Of a stretch of 64,000 bases of DNA, positions 34,630 through 42,262 are shown piece by piece. The stretch's first letter is position 1. Each line of letters begins with the position of its first letter. Origin of the DNA: Flavicella sp965243265. GTDB lineage: Bacteria > Bacteroidota > Bacteroidia > Flavobacteriales > Flavobacteriaceae. The position numbers were made by a program, and so were the translations under genes. The stretch is taken from assembly GCA_965243265.1 (NCBI GenBank), contig CBDEUL010000006.1, positions 186,001-250,000 of the forward strand, read 5' to 3'. The notes under the pieces were generated by a model that saw only the letters and a program-made list of their open reading frames with translations, had not been told where the DNA came from and ran no database searches.

Positions 34630-34956
34630 ATGAGATATTTCATCCCACTAGTACCCCTTTTTGTACATTCATTTACTCAAGAAGTACGTTGTACACTTCC
34701 TTTTTATCCAACTGGAGCTATCGTACACCACAGTTACTTTGATTTGCAATATTCAGAGACACATGAACAAGCTTTGTGGGTTGCCTACAAACTAGCTCCA
34801 GGACATTTAATTAAAAATGCAAAGCGAAGTAATAAATTTAAAGCTGACCTTAAAGTAACAACAAGTTCTGCTAGTTTGACTGATTACAAAGCCAATGGTT
34901 ATGATCGTGGACATTTGGCTCCTGCAGGAAGTATGATATTAACTACCACGGAATAG
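34630..34956 (+). pseudogene. Truncated DNA/RNA non-specific endonuclease (NucA-like)
   Basis: The 108-aa frame has the N-terminal half of a beta-beta-alpha-metal nuclease, including ANGYDRGHLAPAGSM, where the DRGH His is the general base. It stops 12 residues later, before the metal-binding Asn helix (normally a TNxxPQ-type motif) that every active member needs. Full proteins are about 230-280 aa. The break falls 42 bp before the first metal-resistance gene, so the insertion or rearrangement that brought that cargo probably destroyed it. I did not find the missing half at the other end of the cargo. Confidence 0.8.
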
Positions 34957-34997
34957 TACAAAATATTATAATTTAAACAATCCAATAAACACTTAAA

Positions 34998-35876
34998 ATG
35001 TTACACAACCATAAACATAGCACAGGACAAAACCTAAAAGTTGTCTTTTTACTAAACTTAGGGTTCACCATACTAGAGATAATTGGTGGTTTATATGTGA
35101 ATAGCGTTGCTATAATTTCTGATGCCATCCATGATCTAGGAGATAGTTTATCACTTGGAACCGCTTGGTATCTAGAGAAAAAATCAAAAGATAAAGCTAA
35201 TAAACACTTTACTTTTGGGTACTCACGCTTATCATTACTTGGAGCTCTAATAAATAGCATAGTTCTAATTTTAGGTTCTCTCTATGTAATTAATGAAGCT
35301 ATTGATAGAATTTTAAAACCAGAACATTCTGACGCAGCAGGAATGATGATTTTTGCCATTATTGGAATTGTGATAAACGGTTTTGCAGCTTGGAAAATAG
35401 CTGGAGGAAAAACTCTAAACGAGAAAGTGATTACATGGCACTTATTGGAAGATGTTTTAGGCTGGGTAGCTGTATTTATTGTTGGAGCAATCCTAAACTT
35501 TAAAGATATCCTTTATCTAGATCCTCTACTTTCAATTTTAATTACCACTTATATTTTATGGGGTGTTTTTAAAAGATTGAAAGAGACGTTAATCATTTTT
35601 CTACAAGGTACTCCTTTAGATATTAATTTGGATGAAATTAAAAAAGAGCTTTTAAACATTAAAAACATTCAGTCTTTACACCACACTCATGTATGGTCAC
35701 TAGAAGGAGAACACCACGTTTTCACAACCCATCTAAAATTAAATAATATTTACCATTTGAATCAAATAGTAGAAATAAAAAAAGAAGTAAAAAAGAAACT
35801 TAAAAGCTATCCTTTTAAACATTATACTATTGAAATAGAAATAAACAACGAAACCTGTGAACTAACAAACATATAA
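34998..35876 (+). CDS. Cation diffusion facilitator (CzcD/ZitB-like) efflux protein
   Basis: The 292-aa protein has the six-helix CDF fold. TM2 carries SDAIHDLGDS and TM5 carries WHLLEDVLGW, together giving the His/Asp zinc transport site. The N-terminus is His-rich (LHNHKHSTG). The C-terminal cytoplasmic domain (IQSLHHTHVWSLEGEHHVFT) has the His-rich metal-sensing strand. It exports Zn, Cd or Co in exchange for protons. The fur-family gene starts 2 bp after its stop, so they are cotranscribed. Confidence 0.92.
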   Translation: MLHNHKHSTGQNLKVVFLLNLGFTILEIIGGLYVNSVAIISDAIHDLGDSLSLGTAWYLEKKSKDKANKHFTFGYSRLSLLGALINSIVLILGSLYVINEAIDRILKPEHSDAAGMMIFAIIGIVINGFAAWKIAGGKTLNEKVITWHLLEDVLGWVAVFIVGAILNFKDILYLDPLLSILITTYILWGVFKRLKETLIIFLQGTPLDINLDEIKKELLNIKNIQSLHHTHVWSLEGEHHVFTTHLKLNNIYHLNQIVEIKKEVKKKLKSYPFKHYTIEIEINNETCELTNI

Positions 35877-35877
35877 A

Positions 35878-36288
35878 ATGGAAAATGCAGAAGAAATACT
35901 TGATTTAAAAAAGGTAAAAAAAACAGCTGTTAGAATTGTTGTTTTACAACATCTATTAAACCAAAAGAAAGCACAGTCCTTAAAAAACATTGAAGACACC
36001 TTGATTTACACTGATAGAACCTCAATTTTCAGGACGTTAAAAATATTTGAAGAGAAAAAAATTATACATAGCATACAAGATGGTTCAGGTGTTATGAAAT
36101 ACGCAATTTGCGCAGACGGTTGTAATTGTGAACCTAAAGATTTACATTATCATTTTTATTGTACAAATTGCGATAAAACATTCTGCCTTTTTGATTTACC
36201 AGTACCCAAAATTGAACTCCCCAAAAAATTCAAAATACACCAAGCTAATCTGGTAATAAAAGGTTTATGTGATAACTGCAATAGATAA
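35878..36288 (+). CDS. Fur-family metalloregulator (Zur-like)
   Basis: The 136-aa protein has an N-terminal winged helix (RTSIFRTLKIFEEKKIIHSIQDG) and a C-terminal dimerisation domain with HYHFYCTNCDKTFCL and GLCDNCN, two CxxC pairs for structural zinc. The His cluster DLHYHFYC fits the regulatory metal site. Being cotranscribed with a CDF exporter argues for zinc sensing rather than iron. A perfect 17-bp palindrome starts 4 bp after its stop. Confidence 0.88.
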   Translation: MENAEEILDLKKVKKTAVRIVVLQHLLNQKKAQSLKNIEDTLIYTDRTSIFRTLKIFEEKKIIHSIQDGSGVMKYAICADGCNCEPKDLHYHFYCTNCDKTFCLFDLPVPKIELPKKFKIHQANLVIKGLCDNCNR

Positions 36289-36291
36289 ACT

Positions 36292-36327
36292 TTGCAATTA
36301 AATTGCAATAAACAATAAATACATTTG
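36292..36327 (+). promoter_or_regulatory. 17-bp palindrome and Bacteroidota-type -7 box
   Basis: TTGCAATTAAATTGCAA (36292-36308) is a perfect palindrome. TACATTTG at 36320-36327 fits the Bacteroidota -7 consensus TAnnTTTG. The palindrome overlaps the expected -33 region, so a repressor bound there would block the promoter of the gene starting at 36357. The adjacent Fur-family protein is the obvious candidate. Confidence 0.6.
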
Positions 36328-36356
36328 TGTTATTAGTTTATATTAAATCAACAAAA

Positions 36357-37163
36357 ATGAAAACTCAAATAAACAAAACAACATTTGAAATAACAAAAAT
36401 GGATTGTCCTTCTGAGGAAAACCTAATCCGAATGAAATTAGATGGAATTACTTCCATTGCTAATTTGGAGTTTGATATACCTAATAGAAAATTAACTGTT
36501 TATCACACTGGTGATATAGAAATCATTGAAGAATCAGTTAATGAACTAAATTTGGGCGGAAAGAAAATATCTACCGAGCAGACTAACCAAACAGACTTTA
36601 AAGAAAATGCAAACCAAAAAAAACTACTTTGGGCTGTATTGACAATTAACTTCCTATTTTTCATTATAGAAATTACAACAGGATTAATTTCAAAATCAAT
36701 GGGATTGGTTGCAGACAGTTTAGATATGCTTGCAGACAGTTTTGTTTACGGAATTAGCTTGTTTGCGGTTGGCGGAACGTTAATTAAGAAAAAACGAATT
36801 GCAAAACTTGCTGGATATTTTCAAATAACATTAGCTATTATTGGTTTTATAGAAGTTTTAAGAAGATTTTTAGGAGAAGAAAAACTCCCCGATTTTTCGA
36901 CAATGATTATCGTTTCTATTTTAGCCCTTATCGCAAACGGAATTTGTCTTTATATTTTACAAAAGTCAAAGAGTAAAGAAGAAGCACATATGAAAGCCAG
37001 TATGATATTTACTTCTAATGATGTAATTATAAACTTAGGTGTAATAATGGCAGGAATTTTAGTAAACTCATTAAACTCCAATAAACCCGATTTAATTATT
37101 GGAACGATTGTTTTTGTTTTGGTAATACAAGGAGCGTTTAGAATTTTAAAATTAAGTAAATAA
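36357..37163 (+). CDS. CDF-type cation transporter with N-terminal HMA-like domain
   Basis: I take the ATG at 36357 (MKTQINKTTFEITKMDCPSEE), which lies properly behind the -7 box. Residues 1-65 form an HMA-like ferredoxin fold with a single-Cys motif MDCPSEE in place of the usual CxxC. Residues 85-268 are a CDF membrane domain: LVADSLDMLADSFVYG holds the DxxxD site of TM2, and MKASMIFTSNDVIINLGV the TM5 site with Asn/Asp in place of His/Asp. There is no C-terminal cytoplasmic domain. This combination suggests export of a soft divalent metal; specificity is unknown. Confidence 0.82.
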   Translation: MKTQINKTTFEITKMDCPSEENLIRMKLDGITSIANLEFDIPNRKLTVYHTGDIEIIEESVNELNLGGKKISTEQTNQTDFKENANQKKLLWAVLTINFLFFIIEITTGLISKSMGLVADSLDMLADSFVYGISLFAVGGTLIKKKRIAKLAGYFQITLAIIGFIEVLRRFLGEEKLPDFSTMIIVSILALIANGICLYILQKSKSKEEAHMKASMIFTSNDVIINLGVIMAGILVNSLNSNKPDLIIGTIVFVLVIQGAFRILKLSK

Positions 37164-37346
37164 ACAAAAACAAGGATTACAAAGTGTATAGAGTATAATC
37201 TTCGGTGTACGAACCATACACAGAAAGTTATCTACAAGCTGAAAACCAACCGCATATTTTAGCACTTTCGGTTTTTTCCGACACACAATTCCAATACTCA
37301 AAAAAAAACTAAAGAGCAAAAATTTCCCAACGTTTGAGAATAACAC

Positions 37347-37366
37347 ATTTAAGCATTTGCTTAAAT
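37347..37366. promoter_or_regulatory. Candidate ArsR-family operator
   Basis: ATTTAAGC-N4-GCTTAAAT is a perfect 8-bp inverted repeat with a 4-bp centre, 24 bp upstream of the arsR-type gene. ArsR/SmtB proteins bind such AT-rich inverted repeats at their own promoters. The rest of 37164-37390 has no gene. Confidence 0.65.
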
Positions 37367-37390
37367 AAGAAAAAACAGTAACTTTATAAT

Positions 37391-37753
37391 ATGGAAAATA
37401 ATTCTTGCATAAGACAACAAGCCGATATTGAACAAATAAATCGTTGCAAAGACACAGTTTCGGAATTAAGCGAATCTTTCGGCTATTTGGCGAACGGACT
37501 TTCATTGGTCGGAAATAGCGTTAGACTGAAAATACTTTACCTACTTTTTCAGGAAAAAAGACTTTGTGTTTGTGATTTAAGCGATATTCTTGGAATGAAC
37601 ATTTCTGCAATTTCTCAACATTTGAGAAAAATGAAAGACCGAAACCTATTACAAACAGAAAGAGATTCTCAAACTATATTTTATTCACTTACACCTGAAT
37701 ATGAAAAATTACTAAATCCATTCTTTAAGATACTTGATGAAAACAAACTTTAG
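37391..37753 (+). CDS. ArsR/SmtB-family metalloregulator
   Basis: The 120-aa winged-helix protein has LGNSVRLKILYLLFQEKRLCVCDLSDILGMNISAISQHLRKMKDRNLL. CVCD in helix 3 is the thiolate metal site of ArsR/CadC proteins, and an N-terminal Cys (ENNSCIRQQ) and Cys19 could complete it as in CadC. In Bacteroidota this protein commonly regulates mer operons, which fits the MerTP gene that starts 7 bp downstream. Derepression by Hg, Cd or Pb is expected. Confidence 0.9.
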   Translation: MENNSCIRQQADIEQINRCKDTVSELSESFGYLANGLSLVGNSVRLKILYLLFQEKRLCVCDLSDILGMNISAISQHLRKMKDRNLLQTERDSQTIFYSLTPEYEKLLNPFFKILDENKL

Positions 37754-37760
37754 AAACAAT

Positions 37761-38363
37761 ATGAAAAGTGAAAACAAATTAATTGGCACAGGTGTGTTAA
37801 CTGCTATAACTGCTTCTATATGTTGTATTACACCCGTTTTAGCTCTTATTGCAGGAACTAGTGGAATTGCTTCAGCATTTTCTTGGGTAGAACCATTTAG
37901 ACCCTATCTAGTTGGATTAACAGTTTTTATATTAGGATTTGCTTGGTCTCAAAAACTAAAGCCTCAAAAAGAAATTGACTGTGAATGTGAAACGGACGAA
38001 AAACCAAAACTCATACAATCAAAATCCTTTTTAGGAATTGTAACTGTATTTACAATTGTGATATTGGCTTTCCCATACTATTCAAAGATTTTTTACCCAA
38101 AAACAGAAAAGCAAGTAATCGTAGCTGACAAATCAGACATTAAAACAATGGTCTTTAAAATCAGCGGAATGACTTGTGTGAGTTGCGAAGGCCACGTAAA
38201 TCACGAAGTAAATAAACTAAACGGTATTGTAAATTCAAAAACGTCCTACGAAAATGGAAATGCAATCATTAAATTTGACAAAACCAAAACCGATAAAATG
38301 GAGATTGTGAAAGCAATTAACTCAACAGGCTATAAAGTAACCAACAAAAAAGAGAACAAATGA
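37761..38363 (+). CDS. merTP: MerTP: mercuric ion transport protein fused to MerP-like domain
   Basis: I place the start at 37761, after the regulator's stop. The 200-aa protein has MerT-like membrane helices with the vicinal Cys pair TASICCITPVLALIAG, a Cys-rich loop DCECETDE, a third helix, and a C-terminal HMA domain ISGMTCVSCEGHV replacing separate MerP. It brings Hg(II) into the cytosol for reduction. No mercuric reductase (MerA) or lyase is present in this window, so uptake without detoxification would be odd; see findings. Confidence 0.88.
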   Translation: MKSENKLIGTGVLTAITASICCITPVLALIAGTSGIASAFSWVEPFRPYLVGLTVFILGFAWSQKLKPQKEIDCECETDEKPKLIQSKSFLGIVTVFTIVILAFPYYSKIFYPKTEKQVIVADKSDIKTMVFKISGMTCVSCEGHVNHEVNKLNGIVNSKTSYENGNAIIKFDKTKTDKMEIVKAINSTGYKVTNKKENK

Positions 38364-38566
38364 AAACTATATTAAAATCTGAAATTACTTGTCCAAACTG
38401 TGAACATAAAAAAGTGGAAGATATGCCAACAAACGCTTGCCAGTTTTTCTACGAATGTGAAAATTGTAAAAAGGTTTTAAAACCTAAAAAAGGAGATTGT
38501 TGTGTTTATTGCTCTTATGGAACTGTTGCTTGTCCACCTATTCAAGAAAATAAAAGTTGTTGTTAA
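38360..38566 (+). CDS. Small Cys-rich GDCCVYCSYG protein of mer-type operons
   Basis: The 68-aa protein has four Cys pairs: CPNCEHKK, CENCKKVL, GDCCVYCSYGTVACPP and a terminal SCC. The GDCCVxCSYGxxxCPP motif is typical of a small protein found next to merT in Bacteroidota. It probably binds a soft metal through thiolates. The start overlaps the merTP stop by 4 bp. Confidence 0.85.
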   Translation: MKTILKSEITCPNCEHKKVEDMPTNACQFFYECENCKKVLKPKKGDCCVYCSYGTVACPPIQENKSCC

Positions 38567-38641
38567 TATGATAACTGACTCAAAAGACCAAAACCTTCAC
38601 ATATAATCCAATTTCACTCTTAGATATTAAACTATTGATTA

Positions 38642-39226
38642 ATGTTACTATTCGCTTATCTCATATTATACTTTTTATTAGTCTTTGTTTTAAGGTCTAT
38701 ATTACTATGGAAAAAAACAGGTGTCAACCCATTAACATTTGACAAAACTGATGATGCACACGGATACAATGGAAAAATCTACAAAGCTATATCCTATATA
38801 GAATTAATAATTGTTGGTATTTATGCTTTTAAGAATGATTGGTACGAATACTTGCTACCTTTTTGGTATTTGGAAAACCCACTACTCCCAAAAATTGGAT
38901 GGAGTCTTTTAGTACTTTCGTTAATTTTTGTTTGGATAGCACAAACTCAAATGACAAAATCTTGGAGAATTGGAATAGACAAAAAAAATAAAACAAAACT
39001 CGTTACACATGGACTATTTTCAGTTTCTAGAAATCCTATTTTTCTTGGGATCATGCTAGCCAACATTGGACTGTTTTTGGTTATACCCAATGCCTTTACG
39101 CTTTTAATAATAGCATTATCTACTATTAGCATTAATACTCAAATAAGACTTGAAGAGGAATTTTTAAAAAAGGAATTTGGTAATACTTATTTAACCTACT
39201 TCAATAAAGTAAGACGTTGGATCTAA
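38642..39226 (+). CDS. Isoprenylcysteine methyltransferase (ICMT/PEMT)-family membrane protein
   Basis: The 194-aa protein has four to five membrane helices and the ICMT-type C-terminal region: SWRIGIDKKNKTKLVTHGLFSVSRNPIFLG, where the RNP motif binds SAM, then RLEEEFLKKEFGNTYLTYFNKVRRWI with the Glu-Glu signature. Bacterial members methylate unknown small molecules or lipids and often sit in metal-resistance operons. It is 75 bp downstream of the Cys-rich gene and ends at a bidirectional terminator. Confidence 0.85.
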   Translation: MLLFAYLILYFLLVFVLRSILLWKKTGVNPLTFDKTDDAHGYNGKIYKAISYIELIIVGIYAFKNDWYEYLLPFWYLENPLLPKIGWSLLVLSLIFVWIAQTQMTKSWRIGIDKKNKTKLVTHGLFSVSRNPIFLGIMLANIGLFLVIPNAFTLLIIALSTISINTQIRLEEEFLKKEFGNTYLTYFNKVRRWI

Positions 39227-39227
39227 T

Positions 39228-39261
39228 AAAAAAAGAGCTTTCGGTTGAAAACTCTTTTTTT
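39228..39261. terminator. Bidirectional terminator between convergent operons
   Basis: AAAAAAAGAG (39228-39237) pairs with CTCTTTTTTT (39252-39261), giving a stem with A-tract and T-tract on each side. It separates the plus-strand metal operon from the minus-strand porin operon. Confidence 0.85.
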
Positions 39262-39275
39262 CACAAATTAAGGTT

Positions 39276-40499
39276 TTAAAAATACGATGATATCCCAAAA
39301 CTAACCCCTCCTGTTTTAGCTGGATCATTATTTAACAAATCTACCTGTTCTTGCACTCTATAATTCAACCTAAAAACTGTTTGTGAGCTTGGTCTAAAAC
39401 TAATGGCTGGCATCACACTCCATAATTCTTCCCCTATAGTACCACCTGTTTCATCAAATACACCTACATTCCAATCAACATACTCAAATCTGCAAGCTAA
39501 ATTTATAACAGCACCCTCCCAACCAAACATTTTACGTTTTATTATTGGCTGAACTACATCCACAAAACCTCCATATTGTTTATTACCATATTGCTGTGTA
39601 TATGTTTCTGGTACATTCACATTAATCCACGCCCATTCTCCAGTAATAAATGTATTGGTATAAGGTAGAGTATTGTTATAATCTATAGCAAACACTTTTA
39701 GGTCACGTTTTTTATCCAATACAATACCATCATCTATAAAAGTATTATAAATACCTCCCATATACGACATTCCAATTTCACCAAACTTAGTATTCCTTAC
39801 AGCTATTTTAGCGGTTACTAATGAAGTACCACTTGCAGACTCTTCAAAACGCTCATGATTTTCCTTTGAGGCAGGTAAAAAAGTTTTACTTTCTTCATTA
39901 TCTATAATAGTATCATCAAACCCTCCTGATAAATAAAATTCATAACCAAACATCCAATCTTTCTTAAAGATCTTACCAAAAGCTCCAAACCCAACATTAC
40001 TCCATGTAGCAGATAACATTTGTGTTGCAGATATTGGACGATCTGTAAACTCCCATTTTGGACCATCATGATTTTGGTTAAATGCTCCTATAGGATTCAT
40101 TATAATACCAGCTCTTAAATTTAACAACGGGCTAAACTCTATATCTAATGAGGCAAATTCAATAGCAATCTCTTTACCTCCTTCTTCAAATTCAATTTCA
40201 CTTAAGAATTTGATTTTTTTAGAAACTGTAGAAGACACGAACAAAGTCATTCTAGGCATTTGAAACTGATGACCTTCTGTAACACCATCTGTACCGACAT
40301 GTTGCCAATTAACTTCCATATATCCACCAACAGAAACAGGGAGTTTTCCTAACCCCAGAAAAGGTCTATCATAAACAGCATCCATATTTAATTGCTGTTT
40401 GATACTATCGTTCTTTTTTTCTTTTAACAAACTGCTATCCACTTGTGCAAATGACAAAGTACAGAATAATATAAATATGTATGTAATTAGATTTCTCAT
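39276..40499 (-). CDS. Outer-membrane porin-like beta-barrel protein
   Basis: The 407-aa protein has a signal peptide (MRNLITYIFILFCTLSFAQ), alternating amphipathic strands throughout and a terminal Phe (GISSYF), the usual outer-membrane insertion signal. It resembles phosphate-selective porin O/P proteins (PVSVGGYMEVNWQHVG, LSEIEFEEGGKEIAIEFASLDIEF). It overlaps the Rieske gene by 4 bp, so it is the outer-membrane partner of a periplasmic redox pair. Substrate unknown. Confidence 0.8.
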   Translation of the reverse strand: MRNLITYIFILFCTLSFAQVDSSLLKEKKNDSIKQQLNMDAVYDRPFLGLGKLPVSVGGYMEVNWQHVGTDGVTEGHQFQMPRMTLFVSSTVSKKIKFLSEIEFEEGGKEIAIEFASLDIEFSPLLNLRAGIIMNPIGAFNQNHDGPKWEFTDRPISATQMLSATWSNVGFGAFGKIFKKDWMFGYEFYLSGGFDDTIIDNEESKTFLPASKENHERFEESASGTSLVTAKIAVRNTKFGEIGMSYMGGIYNTFIDDGIVLDKKRDLKVFAIDYNNTLPYTNTFITGEWAWINVNVPETYTQQYGNKQYGGFVDVVQPIIKRKMFGWEGAVINLACRFEYVDWNVGVFDETGGTIGEELWSVMPAISFRPSSQTVFRLNYRVQEQVDLLNNDPAKTGGVSFGISSYF

Positions 40500-40930
40500 G
40501 ATTCTTTAAGTGATATAAAAATATTTTTATTAGTTAATTTTGTTGAGAATGAACGTAACGAATCTATAGCTGGACCACTTGTTACGTAACCTCTATTATC
40601 AAACTCACTCCCATGTGCAGAGCAAACCATCTTGTCACCATAAGCAGTTAGTTCGTTCCCTTGATGTGTACACTGCATATATAATGCAGAATAATTATTT
40701 GTTGATAATTTAAAAAGATAAATAGGGAATTGCAGTCTAGAATTACTAACCACCAAATACTGTAACTCTTTACCTTCTTTAGTAAAACTAGATCTTGGTA
40801 CTACTAAATCTGTTCCTTGAATATCAGCTGCTATGTTTTTTGAAGAAACACAAGCTTGTAACAAAGGAGTAACCATACTAGCTCCTAAGCAAGCATAACT
40901 ACATTTTTTAACAAATTCTCTTCTTTTCAT
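40496..40930 (-). CDS. Rieske [2Fe-2S] protein, exported
   Basis: The 144-aa protein has a twin-arginine-like leader with a lipobox-type Cys (MKRREFVKKCSYACLGASMV...LLQAC). The cluster ligands are visible: CTHQG and CSAHGSEFD. It lacks the membrane partner of bc1 complexes. It starts next to the stop of the diheme gene, so the pair probably passes electrons in the periplasm. Confidence 0.88.
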   Translation of the reverse strand: MKRREFVKKCSYACLGASMVTPLLQACVSSKNIAADIQGTDLVVPRSSFTKEGKELQYLVVSNSRLQFPIYLFKLSTNNYSALYMQCTHQGNELTAYGDKMVCSAHGSEFDNRGYVTSGPAIDSLRSFSTKLTNKNIFISLKES

Positions 40931-42115
40931 TTATAGCGATTCTAAAAACTCTAACAAATCTCTCATTTCGGATTTGGACAACCCTATATACTGATTCTTA
41001 CTATTTTCTGCTTCACCTCCATGTAATAAAATAGCCTCCTCAATACTCTTTGCTCTACCATCATGCATTAAAAAATATTCTCCTCCTTGAGTAGAAGCAG
41101 ACAAACCTAATCCCCAAAGAGGTGGTGTTCTCCATTCAGAAGTTAAAGCACTACCTTCAGTATAGCCATCATCTAATTCACTTCCCATATCATGAAGTAA
41201 CAAATCCGTGTAAGGACTAAAATCTTTATTAGAAAGCGCTTCTATTGGAGAATCTCCTGTAGATAATGTTGGTATGTGACAAGAGGCACAGTTTATTTCA
41301 GTAAATATTTTTTTACCATTTATAACCTCTATTCTTTCTTGATTTCTTGGAATTGGAGCTTTCAATGTCTCTAAATAAAAAACAAGATCACGTATTGTTT
41401 TATCAGATACTTCAGGATCTGTAGACAAACCTGAATAAGTATCAATAGGATTAAAAGTTGATGTAATTCCCATATCTTGATTATAAGCACCTACTGTTTG
41501 ATCTAACAGATTGTATGCTGATGCCTTTTTTCCAAATCGATGAATATACTTTCCGTTTTCTATAACAGCATTAGAAGCAGGTACTAAAAAATCATTAATC
41601 TCTTTCCAATGTGGAGTTCCTGAAATCCCATCAGAATCTGTATCATTAGGATCTGACAAAGCTATAATATCGGTATCCGTTACATATTGTAAAAAACCAA
41701 GTCCTGTTACAGCCGGTGGCATAAACTTAGAAGAAGTTGCTCCGTTTGGAATAATCTCTGGGCTATAACCAGGGAGTGACTTATGTTGTAACTGAGGACC
41801 TCCTTTATTTAAAAACTGATTACCTGTAGCATCCGATTGCCCAAAACGGGTTAATGTTGAAAACGGATGTCCTTTCCCATCTCCAGCATGACAACTAACA
41901 CAGCTATTAGTATTAAACAATGGGCCAAGACCTGTTGACGATGTAAACACTTCGCCAAAAGCCACATCTCCACTTAAAAATTGTCTTTGTTGCGCTAAGC
42001 TTAACCCTTCCATTTCACCATCCAAAACCTCACTCCCATCAGGAATAGGGGGTTCAAAGTTCTCACAAGAAACAATTAAAACAACACAAAATATTTTTAT
42101 TAAAATAAACTTCAT
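40931..42115 (-). CDS. Diheme c-type cytochrome (DUF1111, MauG/CCP-like oxidoreductase)
   Basis: The 394-aa protein has a lipoprotein signal (FCVVLIVSCENF) and two haem motifs, CVSCH in the N-terminal half (TNSCVSCHAGDGKGHP) and CASCH in the C-terminal half (INCASCHIPTL). The DUF1111 family pattern also includes LWGLGLSASTQGGEYFLMHDGRAKSIEEAILLHGGEA, here broken around its conserved HDGR. These proteins are peroxidase-like and often sit in iron- or copper-handling loci. It is the first gene of the porin operon. Confidence 0.88.
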   Translation of the reverse strand: MKFILIKIFCVVLIVSCENFEPPIPDGSEVLDGEMEGLSLAQQRQFLSGDVAFGEVFTSSTGLGPLFNTNSCVSCHAGDGKGHPFSTLTRFGQSDATGNQFLNKGGPQLQHKSLPGYSPEIIPNGATSSKFMPPAVTGLGFLQYVTDTDIIALSDPNDTDSDGISGTPHWKEINDFLVPASNAVIENGKYIHRFGKKASAYNLLDQTVGAYNQDMGITSTFNPIDTYSGLSTDPEVSDKTIRDLVFYLETLKAPIPRNQERIEVINGKKIFTEINCASCHIPTLSTGDSPIEALSNKDFSPYTDLLLHDMGSELDDGYTEGSALTSEWRTPPLWGLGLSASTQGGEYFLMHDGRAKSIEEAILLHGGEAENSKNQYIGLSKSEMRDLLEFLESL

Positions 42116-42138
42116 ACTCTATATAATTTTTAGTTAAG

Positions 42139-42195
42139 CAAATATAAAATTAAAGCTGTTGACTAAAAATATTTTTAGACTTATCTAAAAATATT
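42139..42195 (-). promoter_or_regulatory. Promoter and tandem palindromes upstream of the diheme operon
   Basis: On the minus strand TATATTTG (42146-42139) matches TAnnTTTG, 24 bp before the ATG. Just upstream is a perfect 16-bp palindrome CTAAAAATATTTTTAG (42163-42178), and a second, partial copy CTAAAAATATTTT follows at about 42185-42197. The repeats cover the -33 region and may bind a repressor such as an iron or copper regulator. Confidence 0.5.
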
Positions 42196-42203
42196 TTAAC
42201 AAA

Positions 42204-42237
42204 AAAACACAGTCCTATATCTGTAAAACTGTGTTTT
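42204..42237. terminator. Terminator between czc operon and diheme operon
   Basis: AAAACACAG (42204-42212) pairs with CTGTGTTTT (42229-42237). It lies downstream of the minus-strand adaptor gene and upstream of the diheme promoter. Confidence 0.65.
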
Positions 42238-42262
42238 ATTTTAAAATATAAGCTATAAAAAC

